64,000 nt of DNA, from assembly GCA_964036045.1 (NCBI GenBank), contig OZ038382.1:85597918-85661917 (forward strand), read 5' to 3'. This document shows, piece by piece, positions 11,721-23,134 of the stretch. The stretch comes from Eutreptiella sp. 'Long Island Sound 2002'. Lineage: Eukaryota > Euglenozoa > Euglenophyceae > Eutreptiales > Eutreptiaceae. Each line of letters opens with the position of its first letter. Position 1 is the first letter of the stretch. The notes below the pieces were generated by a model. That model had not been told where the DNA came from and searched no databases. It saw only the letters and a program-made list of their open reading frames with translations. The position numbers and the translations under genes are program-made.

Positions 11721-13390
11721 ACGTGTAGGTCTTCTCTTTTCCCTTATATGTGCATATGTATGTCACAATCTTCTGTACCCCCTGTCCTGCAGGCAGAGGT
11801 TGGTACACCCATAGTAAATACATTCATCAGGATGTATTTCAGGATCCAAGGGGAGCTGTCAAGCCAAAGTAGTCCATCAGACCATCAGGGTCCAACTTGA
11901 GGCGGTACAGCCTCCATTTCCGGGGTCCATACGCCTACAATAATCTCTCTTCCTCTACCACAGGAGATGGGCACACAACCCATCTCCCACTGATACATAT
12001 ACAGTCACAACTGCTGTCCGTATGGAGCTGACCCGCCCAGGCCACCAACTTGGGCGGATAGGCCCCAGACTGGCAGCAACACAGGGTAGTGTCCAGCCTA
12101 TGTGTGCCTGAAGTGGGCTCCCAAACTGCAGCAGTCCCCTTGTTCGGTGTCGCCAACACTCAAACACAACTAAAAGGGCCAATCAAAGAAGAAACAGGTT
12201 GTTGGACTGCAAACAGTGGGACCCGCTGGGTAGTCCAGTCTAGTGCAGCCCCCCATATGCGGAGCACCCACCATATGCGTGTACTTAGGCACCACATTTA
12301 GTGTCGGAGTGGAGTCCAGACCCCAGTACAGTGCGTAGGTTGCAGCCACTGGGGCTGTGGACACCCCCAACAAATGGGCTGTTAAGAGGACGCTTCTGGC
12401 CTTCTGGTGCAGCACCAACACCCAGAGGCCCTGAAGAGTCTGTTCTGCACTCCAGCAGTGTAATGTCGTGGAGTCAGACCGGTCCAGAAGATCCACTGAT
12501 GACCAAGTCGGGTCAGTTCTTGTACAATCCCATGGCTGGGTAACCGGGGATAGGGTCACGAGGGGAAACGGCCATGTGAACCCAGGTATCGGCCAGAAAC
12601 CTGGCAGCTGCAGAGGGCTGACACTGGACCAGTCTGAGGTGCATAAAAAGTCGCAGCAACGTCCTGAGATAGTCCACAGAGCCGCAATGGCTAAGGGGGC
12701 ACCTCAAAGCTTCCCCCTAATGTAAGCTCTTGTGGAGGCTGTGGCTGTAAACAGCACTGCTTGTGGTATGAGTACAGTAACATTTGGTGTCCCTGAGTGA
12801 AACTGAAGTAAGGTATGCTGAGTATTCTGACTAAAATATGTATGCTGCAAGTAGTCTGACTGAATCCAGGCACTGCAGGCGCTGGCATAGCCTCTGCAGT
12901 ACCTCTATCCTGAATCCTGACTGATCCTGGATGATCAGTAGCAATCTGTACATTGTTCTTCTCTGCATCGCTGCGGTTGATGGGATCGAACGCCCACTGA
13001 AGGTATGGGTCCCAGTTCACTGAATGGACTGTCATCTGTTTCTATTTTTCACCCACTGTTGGCACGTGGGCCCTTCGGTCATGGAGGTGGGCAGCCATTG
13101 TCTTGATAGAACATTCAGTCTTCAATCTGGATAGGTGCTGGACGGAGGATAATGATGGCATGCCTGAACCATTCCCTCCTGTCATGGCATACCTTGAGTT
13201 TTAACTGATCGACTTTCTGTGTTGTTTGTTTTTCATTTGAATGTATAGAACTGCAGTAGGCTGTTGTGAGAACCTGATAGTTCAGCCCAACAGAAGCACT
13301 GATGGGCAGAGGGACACCACACGGCTAAAGTTGTTTGTCCGTGTCAGTTATGCCAGCACGATTGCTGGGCTGGGGAGGGGAGCGTAAAAA

Positions 13391-13417
13391 GATTTGAGCC
13401 TAAGGTGAAGTTTTACA
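13391..13417. repeat. 27-bp motif shared with 17363-17389
   Basis: GATTTGAGCC, two variable bases, then AGGTGAAGTTTTACA. It matches 25 of 27 bases at 17363-17389, beyond the aligned end of the 3' LTR. This suggests the boundary of the LARD-like element is more complicated than two simple LTRs. Confidence 0.6.
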
Positions 13418-13504
13418 CCCAGCCATCCCATCCCTGTTCTTTCCTGGTTCTAGGTCACGACGTCACCACCTTTGTTTGTTCCGCTTCAACGCTGTCCTTA
13501 AGCT

Positions 13505-13515
13505 AGGGAGGGGAG
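13505..13515 (+). other. Polypurine tract of the LARD-like element
   Basis: AGGGAGGGGAG immediately before the TG that begins the downstream LTR. This is the usual place and composition for the plus-strand primer of LTR retrotransposons. Confidence 0.65.
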
Positions 13516-16500
13516 TGTTTGGCTTCCGTCATGCCCTGCGCCTCCCGGCCCCTCCTGTGAGGTCTGATTGCCGGTTATGGGGACACATACTCCTCCTTGT
13601 GCTGACCCCCGTAATCCTTTTGTGTAGGCTATCAAAGGCCCACACTATAAGATTTGATAGGGGATATGATTAGACTTCATCCCCCCTTAACCTTTCCTTT
13701 CATTGGTCTTTTGACTTGAGCCTGCAATAGGGATATCAGGGAAATCGGCGTGTTTTTCCGCCGCTTTTGTACCACTCATTAGGGAATTCATTGCCCTGTT
13801 GATACCTATGCGAATTTGCATTAAATTTGCATAGGTACAGAAGTTAGATATTGGCGGCGGCCTGGTGGTGAACCGGCGTCGCGCCAATTTGCGGGCGAAC
13901 TGCCAGTTGGGATCTGGCGACCCAAATCGCGAGACCATGAACTGGCCTTTACGGCAACTTCATCCTGTTGAGTCAAATTATTTCTGACTGCAAGGGTGTA
14001 ATAGTCAATACTTAGTTTATGATAGGGAATTAAAAGTTCAGGTTCTGGTGCCACTAGTTTCAAAAGCCCCTTAACGTCATGGTGCCCAGCCATTTAAAGT
14101 ATAGGGATAGCTGAGGCATTGTTGCCGGCACCTTACGGTGCCTTTCTCTTTTAGCCCCCATTGTTAGTTTAGGCATGGCATGCATATCTTATGCATTTCA
14201 TGTGCTCACCTCTGCCTAACCGTAAATTGAGATTTTGCATTGAATTCTCTTGAGAAGAGGTGCAATGGAATGGCATAATCCTCCTGTGCCATGGTATGGT
14301 ATTTGTTAGTGTGAGGTGAAAGCCAGTTTAGAGACATGCCTCAACTATTTGGATTGAATGGAGTTTTAGTTGTGGCGAATAACCTATGGTGAATCGCAAG
14401 GTCATGTTGAATTCATTGATCCCAGGTTGATGTCAACATTGGTAATCATTTTGGTTTGCCTTTCCTTCCCTTTGCAATGTCGAGATATGGTTGTGGTGGG
14501 TCACCACACTCCATGGTGGGACCAACTTTCATGCATGAATAGTGCATTTTTGTGTCGTTCATGATGCCACTTTTTTGAGTCAGTGTGTCGCTTCATTGTA
14601 GAATTTGCCTCGTAATTTCTTTTTGGCATCCTAACGACAACTCTCTGATTCCACAATCACCTTGATTGGAGCTCGTTTGAGCCAATGGCAACTTTTGGCG
14701 TCAATTTTTGTTTCCGGACTTTGAGCACTTTGTTTTCATGTGCTCAAAGTTTGCCACTGTATCTCCAAGATATAGTGGCGACGGAAAAAAAGTAAGAGCT
14801 CATTTTGTTCGTACTTGGTGAGTACGAACAATATATGTTTGAAGGTTGGTTGCGTTTCGACGCTTTTGACATCTTTTAGTTCGAAGTTTCAAACTTTTTT
14901 GAGCTCATTTTGGCATATTCATTTTATGCAAAAATCACTCATTTTTGGCCTGTCTTAGGCCTACTCTTCAAGCTTGGATCTCCAAGCCCCTGTGGAGTTC
15001 AAGTCTAGGTATTATTTGTGCGTGTTGTGGCATGTGTCTACCTCTGAAAAATGTACTGTGTTTGGCGGTGGACTATTGTACATAGGGCCACACATGAATT
15101 GTAGCGATTGTGTCTTGAATTTTGTATTTTGCATGTGTTCTCTTGTGGTGACCATGGAGATCCCCTACTATTGACGTTTAGGTCGAGCTTTGGATCATTT
15201 GTGGTCTCCATGATCCCTACTATCTATGTATGGTCATCATAGGTCGACATGGAATTTTGTCTTTACGCTACAACCAATTTACTATGTGCCATTTTGGTCA
15301 TTTTTTGCTTGTAGCAAATTTGGTCATGTGAACATTGCCCAAATTTACTCAGTTGTGGGTTGACCTCTTGAACTCATATCTTCATGTACATGTTGAGGTA
15401 GCACGGCAGTGGTAATTCCAATGAAACGTACGCTGTTCCCTCCAGGCACATGCTTTTACTTGGTTATAAATCACTTTGGGCTTACCAGACCATTGCAATC
15501 TCTAAAACATTTTGGTGATTTCAAATGTTGTGGTTTCACTTTATCCACTTGGTTCTTTTAGGTCTTTGGACCAAATTTCCTTCATTCTTAACCCAAGACC
15601 TCCCCACTGTGACTACTTTGGGTATGTGAACTTGTTTTGGTATGTTCTATCACCTACCGAATCCATTGGAACCAAGCTTGCCAAGTGTACAGGATAGTGG
15701 TTTTACATGGTCCCAGAGATGTACATTACGGACCCTGAGAACCACCCTGTCATGTAGTTACTTGGCGGGTAAACAGGAAAGAACCTATGAGGGGTTGGAC
15801 CTTGGGGTCTTTTCCTATGTTTCAATAGTGCTCTTTTCTTTGTATTGAGCATTTGGTGGAAGGTTACTGGTACATAGGATGACTGTTGAGAACTTTCTCT
15901 GGAATTGTTTTGAAAACTCGAAATTTCATGAGGTCACTTCTGGGCCATGGGAAAGTTAGGCCATCTTCTTGATTTGGGCCAATACTTCACCCATGGCCTC
16001 TCATCAGTGTCTATTCATCATATTTGAGGAGTTTGGGGTATGGCCTACCCTTATAGGACCGGACCAAACGCATATATTATCTCAATTTGGACTTCAAGTC
16101 TGATTCAGGAATGTATGCATAAGCCCTTTTTGAGGTCCCCAAAAATGACCTCAAAAAAGGGGTATTGGAGTTTGTTACCTTGCTCCAACCTGAGGGTTAA
16201 GTAGAACCAACCTCTTTGGGAGAATGAACTCCTTTCCGGATCCTTTGTGCATGCACGTCCCTGGACCTAGGGCTAACCCTATGTCAGAGTTCTTTGCATT
16301 CTTTTCTCGCTTGCTTTTTCACTTCTGGCAAGTTCACCAAAGTGCGCAGCCTACCAGTCTTGTTGCAGTGACATGGCATCAGGGAGACAGGCTCGGATTT
16401 CCGTTTGCCGTATTGTTTGACTGATGATTTTTGGATATGCCCACATGGAATCCTTCGAATCCCCTTTGCCTTAGCGGGAGAGTGTGTTGAAGTGGGTAAC

Positions 16501-17315
16501 TTCTGATTTTTGGTTTTGCCTGTTTGTGTGCCCTGTTTCCCATGCTAGGTCTCAGAGCCCGTGTGGAGTTGGTTCCTGCCCCTCTAGGTGTGTCAGGATG
16601 AAGGTCTTGGCTACCCCCAATCACACCTGTCTCCCTTCGGCATGTGGGATCCTGAGGTGGTATGGGCAATTTACCACTTTACCCTCTTTTCCACAGAATT
16701 TCTGGGGCCTAAGTCTTATAGGCACCCAGGAGCACCACCCCCCCTACGGTGGTGTGGTGGGGCTATGTCCTGCCCCAAGGGGATATGAGTTGGGATCTTT
16801 CGGGAGGATGGAGAGTGGATTTGTAGGCACTAGAACCCCGCCTCTAGGGTCTTGTCGTGCCGGGAGTTGAGAGTGACAACCCCCCCACTAGGGTAGGCTT
16901 TGACAGCCAATGGGCCTTATCTATGTCTTGTTGTTTTTGCATGTTTTGTTCTTCCTCCTTGGGGATCCTGAATCAGGCTACACAGGATGTGCTGAGTGGG
17001 AGAGTGGACTCCCTTTTTCCCCCCCTCTCCTGCCCTGATGCCTCTTCCTTTGTAACTTATGTTGATTTCTGCACCTTACCCTAACCGGGACATAGTTTGG
17101 AGGTTTCACATGTTCCAATGACCATGTGTACATGCTTTCTTTCCTTTGTTGTTTAGACCTCAAAGGGATTGCTTGAATTTTGCAATCCCGCTGGATAATC
17201 ACTGAGTTGAGGGACTCAATGTGGATGTGAGTGGTCTTCTGCTTGTGGGTACGTGCAAGGGAGGAGGCGGCATGGGCTTTGAGAAGGTCGATCGGGGGAT
17301 GGTAGCCCCGGGCCA
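13516..17315 (+). repeat. 3' LTR of LARD-like element
   Basis: 3.8-kb copy colinear with 4301-8100 and of the same length by my alignment. The hairpin corresponding to 5535-5565 lies at 14751-14781 and carries two changes, both retaining pairing as G-U type wobbles. Confidence 0.85.
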
Positions 17316-17389
17316 GCTTTCAGGTGGAAGAAAAATAGACACTCAGAAGGTTTGAGCTGTTTGATTTGAGCCGTAGGTGAAGTTTTACA
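17316..17389. other. 74-bp segment between the LARD LTR and LINE copy A
   Basis: Not matched in LINE copies C or D, and not in the 5' LTR where it would be expected. It ends in the 27-bp motif also found at 13391-13417, with terminal ACA, and is followed by AGGG. The base run AGGGG precedes the 5' LTR at 4300. If the element really ends here, it would have TG...CA ends and an AGGG(G/C) target duplication, and the 5' LTR would lack its last bases. Confidence 0.4.
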
Positions 17390-18024
17390 AGGGCTGCGCC
17401 GGGTTTCGCGGGCTGGGGTGGCGTGGCCTCCTCGTCTTGGCTTGTCCCCCTCCTTTGGGTGGTCGCCTGTCTCTCTGCCTCCGTGTCGTCCCCTGTCTGT
17501 GGTGTTGTGGCCCTGTCTCCTTTCCTCCCCCGGTGTCCGGGTCCTTGTGTCTGTGTGGTGGCCCCTGCAGTTGAGGGTGGCCAGGGTTGTCACGTGGTGG
17601 TTAGGGTGGGGTGGTGGCTTGTGCTGTGCTCTCCGTGGTCCCCTGCGTGGATATACCCCCCTGCCCCCGTGCGGGGGCTGGTGGTTGGTGGGTGTGACCC
17701 GGTGTGGCTCGTGCGTTTTCGTGTCTGGGCTGCGGTGGCACCTCTTGGTGGGCGTGCGCCTCTAGGCTTGTCCGCCTTTGGGGCCTCTGCCCTTGTGTGG
17801 CAGGTCCCTCGGGGGTCTCGCGGTGAGCCCCGCGTGGCGGGCCCGCCAGTGTTGACTGGGTGCGGGAGGGTGGGGCGGTGTCGGTCCCTCCAGTGTGGCG
17901 TGTTTCCCCTCCATGGGTGTGTGCCCTGGCGCCTGTCCTTGCAGCATCCCCTTTCCCCAGTGTTGTGGCTCCTGCCCTTTCCCTCTCCCGCTGTTGGTGC
18001 CCCCCCGCTGGTTCCTTGCTCCTG
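17390..18024 (-). other. Proximal 3' UTR of LINE copy A
   Basis: C/T/G-rich stretch resuming LINE similarity after the LARD insertion, corresponding roughly to 44515-44950 of copy C. No supported reading frame is seen. Confidence 0.5.
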
Positions 18025-21000
18025 TCATGTGTTGCCCCCGGTGTCCTCTTCCTGTGGGTGTGTGCCCGTCACCTTGCGCTCTTCCTCGCCTCCTTGCCGC
18101 GGGCCTTCCCTTTGCCCCTTCCCTTTCTGGTGTCCTGGCCGTGGGGTGGTGGTGAGGTCTTTGGGACGCTGATGGCCTATGCCCGGGGATGGGTGGTCTG
18201 GAGCCACCGGCGGAGGGTTTGGCGGGTTTAGGGGGGGCGGAGGCCCTGAACCGCGTCCCGGAGGAGCGTTTTCCATGCCCTCCCACGGCATGGCGCCCTC
18301 CGGGGCGGTGTCGTCAGGGTGGCAGGGGGAGCGGGCGAGGATTTCCTCGAAGGTGTCGAGGCAGTGGCGCTCCTCACTCCTGCCTGCCCCCCCTGCCCAC
18401 CTCACCCAGCGGCGTTGCTCCCACAGGGCGGGGGCGGACCATCAGGCGGGGTCGGTGGGGGGTAGGGGGGTGGGCTCCAAGCTTGGGGTCGTGGAGCGGC
18501 GGTGGCGGGGGCTAGGGTTGGGGGATGCGTATTGGTGGCGTGGGGAGCGGGAAGCGTGTTGCCGTTCGGGTGGGGAGGGTGATGCAGACATGGGGCGGCG
18601 GTGGCCCGCGTGGTGGCAGCCGGGACAGCGGGAGCGGCGAGATCGGGGCGCTGAGAAGTTATGGTGGTGCCTCCGGGAGTGGGAGGGGTGCGAGTGGGGC
18701 CTTTGGGCGCGGGAGGCGCGGTGGCGTCGTGGGGAGCGGGAGGGCCAGGGGCGGGAGTGTCTTGCGGGGCGGGAGGGGCAGCGGTGTCGTTTGTGGGAGC
18801 GGGCTCCTCCGCGGGGCGGGCCAGGCCAGTCGACAGGTGTCGGTGGCGCCTGGGGGACCTTGTGCGGTGCTGCCGGGTATTTCGGGGGGAGGGGGAAAGT
18901 TCCACGCCCTCTGTCAATCTGCTGTGTAGGGGTGTTGCGCCGGTTGAGGTTGGTGCAGCGCCGGGGTTGGCAAGTCGTACGGCTCCAGTGGTCGTTGAGG
19001 GGGGTGTCCCGGGGGGGGATGGGCTTAGGGGGACTGGGCTCCTTTCGGCGTCGACGTGGTGGCCGGGCGGATACGGTTCCTGGTAGGGCGGGGGCGGTCC
19101 TCGGTGGTACTGTAGTAGGTTGGGTAGTGGGGTTGAGCGCCCCGTGGGTGGTGCGTTCATCCCAGGTGGTGGTTCTGCCTTTGCACGGAGGGTTGTGGGC
19201 CGGTGCGGTAGGGTGGCGGGCAGTGCTGGCGGTGGTGGGGCTGCTGGTGGTGGTGATGGTGGTGGTGGCGGTGGTAGTGTTTGGGTGGTGGTGGTGGTGG
19301 TGGTGGTGGCGGTGGTGGTGGTTTAGTTAGTGGCGGTGGTGGTGGTGGGGGGGTTGGTGGTGGTGGTGGTGCTGCGGGTATGCCACCAGGATCCCTTGGC
19401 GCTCCGGCGGGACCTGAGGGTCGGGCATCACTTGCAGCCTTTGGGGCTACAGGGCTTAGTGGATAATGGGGGCGGGCTTTGGGCTGGGTGGGACGGAGAC
19501 CGCGGGCGAGGGGTCCCACGTCCCCGGATTGGTCTGGCCGGTGGTGGTGGTGGTTTGTTGGGGCCGGATGGTGGGGCGCTTGGAGATGGGGATGTGGACG
19601 AGGCTTTGGACGGGGTCGTGGCTGCCTCCCTGGTGGCGGTTTGTGTTGGGGGTAGGGGGGCTTGTGGTGCGGTGGGCGTGGGGCCCTGCTGGCAGGGGCG
19701 TTTCTGTCGCTGCTGCTGTTGCACCTTTTGTGACTGCTGGGGCTGTGTGTGGTGGTGTTGGTCGTTTTGGTGGTGGTGTTGTTGTGGGTGGCGCTGCTGT
19801 TGGCGTTGGGGGTCCGGTTGCGGTTTCAGATGGGGCTTGGGTTCGGGGACCGGTTCCAGGTGGAGGAGGACTTTGTCCCGGAGGTTTGGGGGGACCGCTG
19901 CCGGGCAGGGGGGCTTCTCGTGCTGCTGCCGGTGTGCTGGGGTCGCCCGCATGGCGGTCGGGGGGCCTCCCGCAGCTTTGTTTGCGGCTGCGGGTTTGGC
20001 TTTGGCGGTGGCCTTGTGGATGAGGTTGGCGGGGAGGGGTGAGAAGGAGGTGGAGGACGATGAAGAGGATGAGGACGAGGAGGAAGTGGTGGTCTTGCGG
20101 GATGCGGGCTGTGCCGCCATGTGGGCGGGGGCAGCTTTGCGGGCTGTCGTAGTCTCCGCTGCTGCCACGGGGGGGAGGATTGAGGCCATCTCCTCGGGCA
20201 TTGGGTTCCGGGCGGGTGGCTGGAGGGCCCCGGCTGCAATCCGCCGGCCTGGGGGGCCGATCTGGTCGGCAGCGGTGTGTGGGGGAGGTGTGGGGTTGCG
20301 GTCTCCACCTTCTGGGTTCCGCTGGGCTGGGCTCCTGCAATTTGGGAGGGTGTGCGTGTCAGCGTACGCGGAGGGAAACAGTTTGCGTGGGCTGCATTTG
20401 GGAGCCGGGGGGGTCGGGCCTGGGGTTACGGGGCTGTGTGTGGGGGGCGTGTGTGGGTCATTGGGCGGGATGGGTGTGCCGTGGGGCATGGGGCTCTTTG
20501 CGGCGGTGCCTGTGGTTTGCCGGGTGTGGGGGGCGGCGAGGCTTGCATGACGGGGGGGTCTGTGGCAGGCGTGTGTGGGTGTTCGGGCGGCGGGGGCAGG
20601 CCCGTGTCACGGGGCCCCGGGCTGTGCGCGCTGGTGGGCCTGTGTTGGCCACTGGGTAGGGATTCAGAAGGGAGTGATACGGGGCCCGGGGCTCGGTTTG
20701 CATGCGGTGTGTTGGTGTTGATGTCCGCTTGCAGCGGTGTGCATGTGTGGTCTCGTGTAGGCCTCGAGGTTTTGAGGAGGAGCCTGCCGTCCGTCTGGGC
20801 TGCGGCGAGGATTTCGCAGATGCGCGCGCGTATTTGATGTACCTCCTTGTCTGTGGTGGGAAGACGGTACTTCGGGAGTGGGCTTAGGCCCACTCGCCGG
20901 AGGACCCTGTGGACGGCCTGGTACCCGCAGATGAGGGGTTGTTGTGGCCTGGGGGGATTGTCGTTCCGTGCGTCCGGGCCTGCCTCCACTTGTGTGTGGA

Positions 21001-22088
21001 CGGTCGAGATGACGCAGATCCAGGGTGCGGCCGCCGTGGGAGCCCAGCGCCGCTTGATCCACTGGCACAGGCAGAGCATGGCCAGCCCCAGGTGGTAGCC
21101 TGCCCGACCCGAGGTGATTTGGGCCAGGGCGCAGGTCAGGGCTTGATCCCCCGGTTGGAGAACGCGCCTGAGGACCCTGTGTAGGGTGATGGGCTCCCCT
21201 TCCGTGCCGGGGGGTGTGGCCCCTGGGGTGAGCATGCTGTCGGTCACCCTGAGGACCCATTGTGGGCCGGGGGATGCCGCGGCGGACACTACGTAGTAGG
21301 GCCCGCGCTCGAAGGACTGTGCACCAGACCTCCGGCGGCGGCTGTTCGCTCGCTGTAGGTGGGGGGGGGGTCGTCGTTGGGGGTGCGGATGCGTGTGGCG
21401 CGGAGGGCGGTGTCGCAGTTGGGTGAGGTGGCCTGTTCCCATTGTTCCGGGTGGTCCGGGTTTGCCGGTGGTCCTTCTCCGCTGGGGCTTGTTCAAGGCG
21501 CGTGGTTCCTTTGTGTGTGACGTGGGTGTCGGTGTCCTGTCTCAGGGCCTGGCCCCACTCGATGGGGGGGATCCAGATGTGCTGGTCTCGCGTGTGCTGG
21601 CAGGTTCTGCAGAGGAAGACGTCCAGGATGGCCTCGCGGTGGCCTTTCTCTGGGGTGGTGAGGTCCCGGAGGGCCTTGACGGTGAGCTTGGTACAGATCT
21701 CTTGTAGGCGCCACCAGCCCAGGGGACTGTCCAGGGCCCTCCCTTGGAGGCCTGCTTGGAGGAGATCGGGGTCGCTGATGGCGGTCGGCGTGAGGGGAAG
21801 ATGCTCTGGGTCGTTGTCGGTCTGGCGGGGCGGGCTGTCCGGGTCCCGTGCGTTCACATCGATGTGAGCGTGGTCCTCGGCGGGTGTGGCTGGTCTGGGC
21901 GGTGCCGGGTGGTGTTGTGGGTGGGAGCGGGCCGGTCCCGGGGTATCACAGGTGCCTGTGGTGTGGGGGTCCTGTGGTGGGCGCACTTCCGGGGCGCGCT
22001 GGTGGTGTATTGGAGGACTGTGGACGGAGATGGGGGGTGTGTGTGGGGTGTTGAGTAAGTCAGTGCACCTCTGGGTCATGCACGGCAT
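18025..22088 (-). pseudogene. LINE ORF3, copy A (Ulp1-like motifs, His/Pro-rich linker, RS region)
   Basis: The long second frame of the LINE. The ATG at 22086-22088 lies 29 nt before the end of ORF2. The first about 250 codons are open (Pro-rich, then a region with a GRALDSPLGW block and a WIPPIEWGQ block). A one-base insertion near 21320 then shifts the frame. The following block resembles a C48/Ulp1 peptidase by motif order: ERG(H)YYVV, then TDSM, then LICGYQAV. In this copy the His is replaced by Pro, so it would be inactive. Downstream are a Pro/Ala-rich region, a His-rich tract encoded by GGT repeats, and a degraded SP/RS-rich part. Copies C (49129-44951) and D (61805-57412) are homologous. 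The protease assignment is tentative. Confidence 0.55.
19229..19376. repeat. (GGT)n trinucleotide tract in ORF3
   Basis: About 150 bp of GGT/GGC/GTG repeats. In ORF3 sense it encodes runs of His, Gln, Pro and Tyr. Shorter tracts occupy the same position in copies C (about 46370-46445) and D (about 59035-59110). Confidence 0.85.
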
Positions 22089-22372
22089 GGTAATGGATGA
22101 GACACAGCATGTGTTCCCTGGCAGTGGGGTCGGCGAGTCGTTCCGTGTTTGCTAACATTAGGCGTTTGCGGTGCGCCATTTGGGCGGCTGCCCTGCAGAC
22201 TGCCTCTAGTTGGAGGTGCGCTGCCGCCTTCATTGGGTCCTCTGCGTGTTGGGTGAGATGCCGTTGCAGAGCTTGTGTCAACTCCACCCTCATGGTGGCC
22301 TCCTTGATCAGGGGATCCCTGGAGAGGTGGTTGGCGGCCTGGTGTGCGTGGCTGTGCGTCGGCCCGCCTTCG
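22060..22372 (-). pseudogene. C-terminal end of LINE ORF2, copy A
   Basis: The last about 100 codons of ORF2, ending with TGA at 22060-22062. It was cut from the rest of the ORF (33564 onward) by the gypsy insertion. It aligns with the ends of ORF2 in copies C (49101) and D (61777), sharing AAAHLQLEAV, AAQM(V/A)HRK and LIHYHAVHDP blocks. It is Ala/His-rich and helical in appearance, and its function is unknown. Confidence 0.7.
22368..22372. repeat. Target-site duplication CTTCG (left)
   Basis: CTTCG directly before the gypsy 5' LTR, repeated at 33564-33568 directly after the 3' LTR. Copies C and D carry a single CTTCG at the corresponding place (CCTTCGTGTTGTCGTAGGG). This confirms a 5-bp duplication. 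Confidence 0.85.
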
Positions 22373-23085
22373 AGTAAGAAAAAGTCACTGCCATGTCTTT
22401 CTTGGAGGGCTTGATCCAGGCCAAGCCCCCCTTAAAACCCTTTTGTTGATGCTAAGACTAACTTAAGTATTTTTATCTCTCTTTTGAAGCCTAAAGTACA
22501 CTTTCTCAAAGTAACTAGGGTTGTAACCCTAGCCCCCCCATGAAGTTCACCCCTACCAATCAACTGATCGGAGGCACCTTCCTTCATGGAGGATATACCG
22601 AAATAAAATAGGCATTTCATGCTTTACGCCTTGAAGGTTAAGCCTAGTGGTCTCCCACCCCAAGACCCCTATACTGAATTGTTTCTACCACTTATTGTGA
22701 TTCTACTTTTTAACTGTTTCTGAATTCAGTTGCTTGGCCAAGTCATTTTCTGTGTTGGCCTGACACCTATGCCCCACATTCCTAACCAGCACCATTTCAC
22801 CCAAAAGAGTGCACATGAAGTGCTTGATGCTATCTTGGAGGCTAGAGTCAGTCCAGTCTTCATATAAAATCTTTTGTATTATCCATTTGTGATTGAAGCT
22901 TTGTGTTTATACCTGCTTTGTCTATCTGCAGCCCTTCTGTGATACTCTGGATTTCACAAACTAATCATTGACACGATCCCTTTGTTCTCTTGCTCTACTA
23001 CCTGTTGAGAACCTGTTTTTCTCTGAGGAAAACCTTGCAGGATTTTCAATCAAATCTATAGGGCATAATTGGAGGACATCTTTCC
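22373..23085 (+). repeat. 5' LTR of the gypsy element
   Basis: 713 bp, about 98% identical to 32851-33563. Ends were set from the target duplication and the primer site. The element begins AGT(A/G)AG and ends CTTTC(C/T), so it lacks canonical TG...CA termini. A TATAAAAT lies at 22863-22870, and its use as a promoter is unproven. Confidence 0.9.
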
Positions 23086-23096
23086 GGTAGCAGAGA
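23086..23096 (+). promoter_or_regulatory. Primer binding site, tRNA-iMet type
   Basis: GGTAGCAGAG directly follows the 5' LTR. It is complementary to the CUCUGCUACC of eukaryotic initiator tRNA-Met 3' ends. The usual leading T of TGG is C here. Confidence 0.7.
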
Positions 23097-23134
23097 CAGT
23101 CCCTTGTGACCTTTGGAACCGATCCTGAGAAGAA

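Larger units (their letters stand above)
9198..13390. other. Non-coding interior of the LARD-like element
   Basis: About 4.2 kb with only short ORFs in all frames and no recognisable pol domain. Small structures noticed: a perfect 9-bp hairpin at 9215-9236, a near-repeat of a ATGGACTGAGTGCCATGGAC segment at about 9800-9820 and 10592-10612, and a 38-bp tandem duplication at 11645-11720. Confidence 0.5.
4301..17315 (+). mobile_element. LARD-like LTR element with 3.8-kb LTRs
   Basis: Two direct repeats, 4301-8100 and 13516-17315, each 3,800 bp. Both begin TG(C/T)TTGG and their alignment ends in GCCA, with GC matching beyond. A purine tract AGGGAGGGGAG lies directly before the downstream copy, as expected of a polypurine tract. 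The 5.4-kb interior has no protease, RT or integrase motif, only a degenerate gag-like region. Long LTRs plus a non-coding interior fit a large retrotransposon derivative dependent on other elements. Stretches of the two LTRs compared by eye differ by roughly 5% or more, so the insertion is older than the gypsy element. It interrupts the 3' UTR of LINE copy A. The 3' boundary may instead be 17389 (see the 17316-17389 entry). Confidence 0.75.

Noticed and set aside
17377-18172. Plus-strand hydrophobic ORFs after the LARD element as membrane proteins
   Set aside because: Their hydrophobicity comes from G/T-rich antisense DNA of the LINE UTR and ORF3.
19428-20489. Several overlapping Pro-rich minus-strand ORFs in different frames of ORF3
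   Set aside because: High C content keeps more than one frame open. Only the frame matching the conserved blocks in the other copies is taken as coding.
22602-22870. AATAAA (22602-22607) and TATAAAAT (22863-22870) as polyadenylation signal and promoter of the gypsy LTR
   Set aside because: The order (AATAAA upstream of the TATA-like box) does not fit U3-R-U5, and AT-rich six-mers are expected by chance in this LTR.
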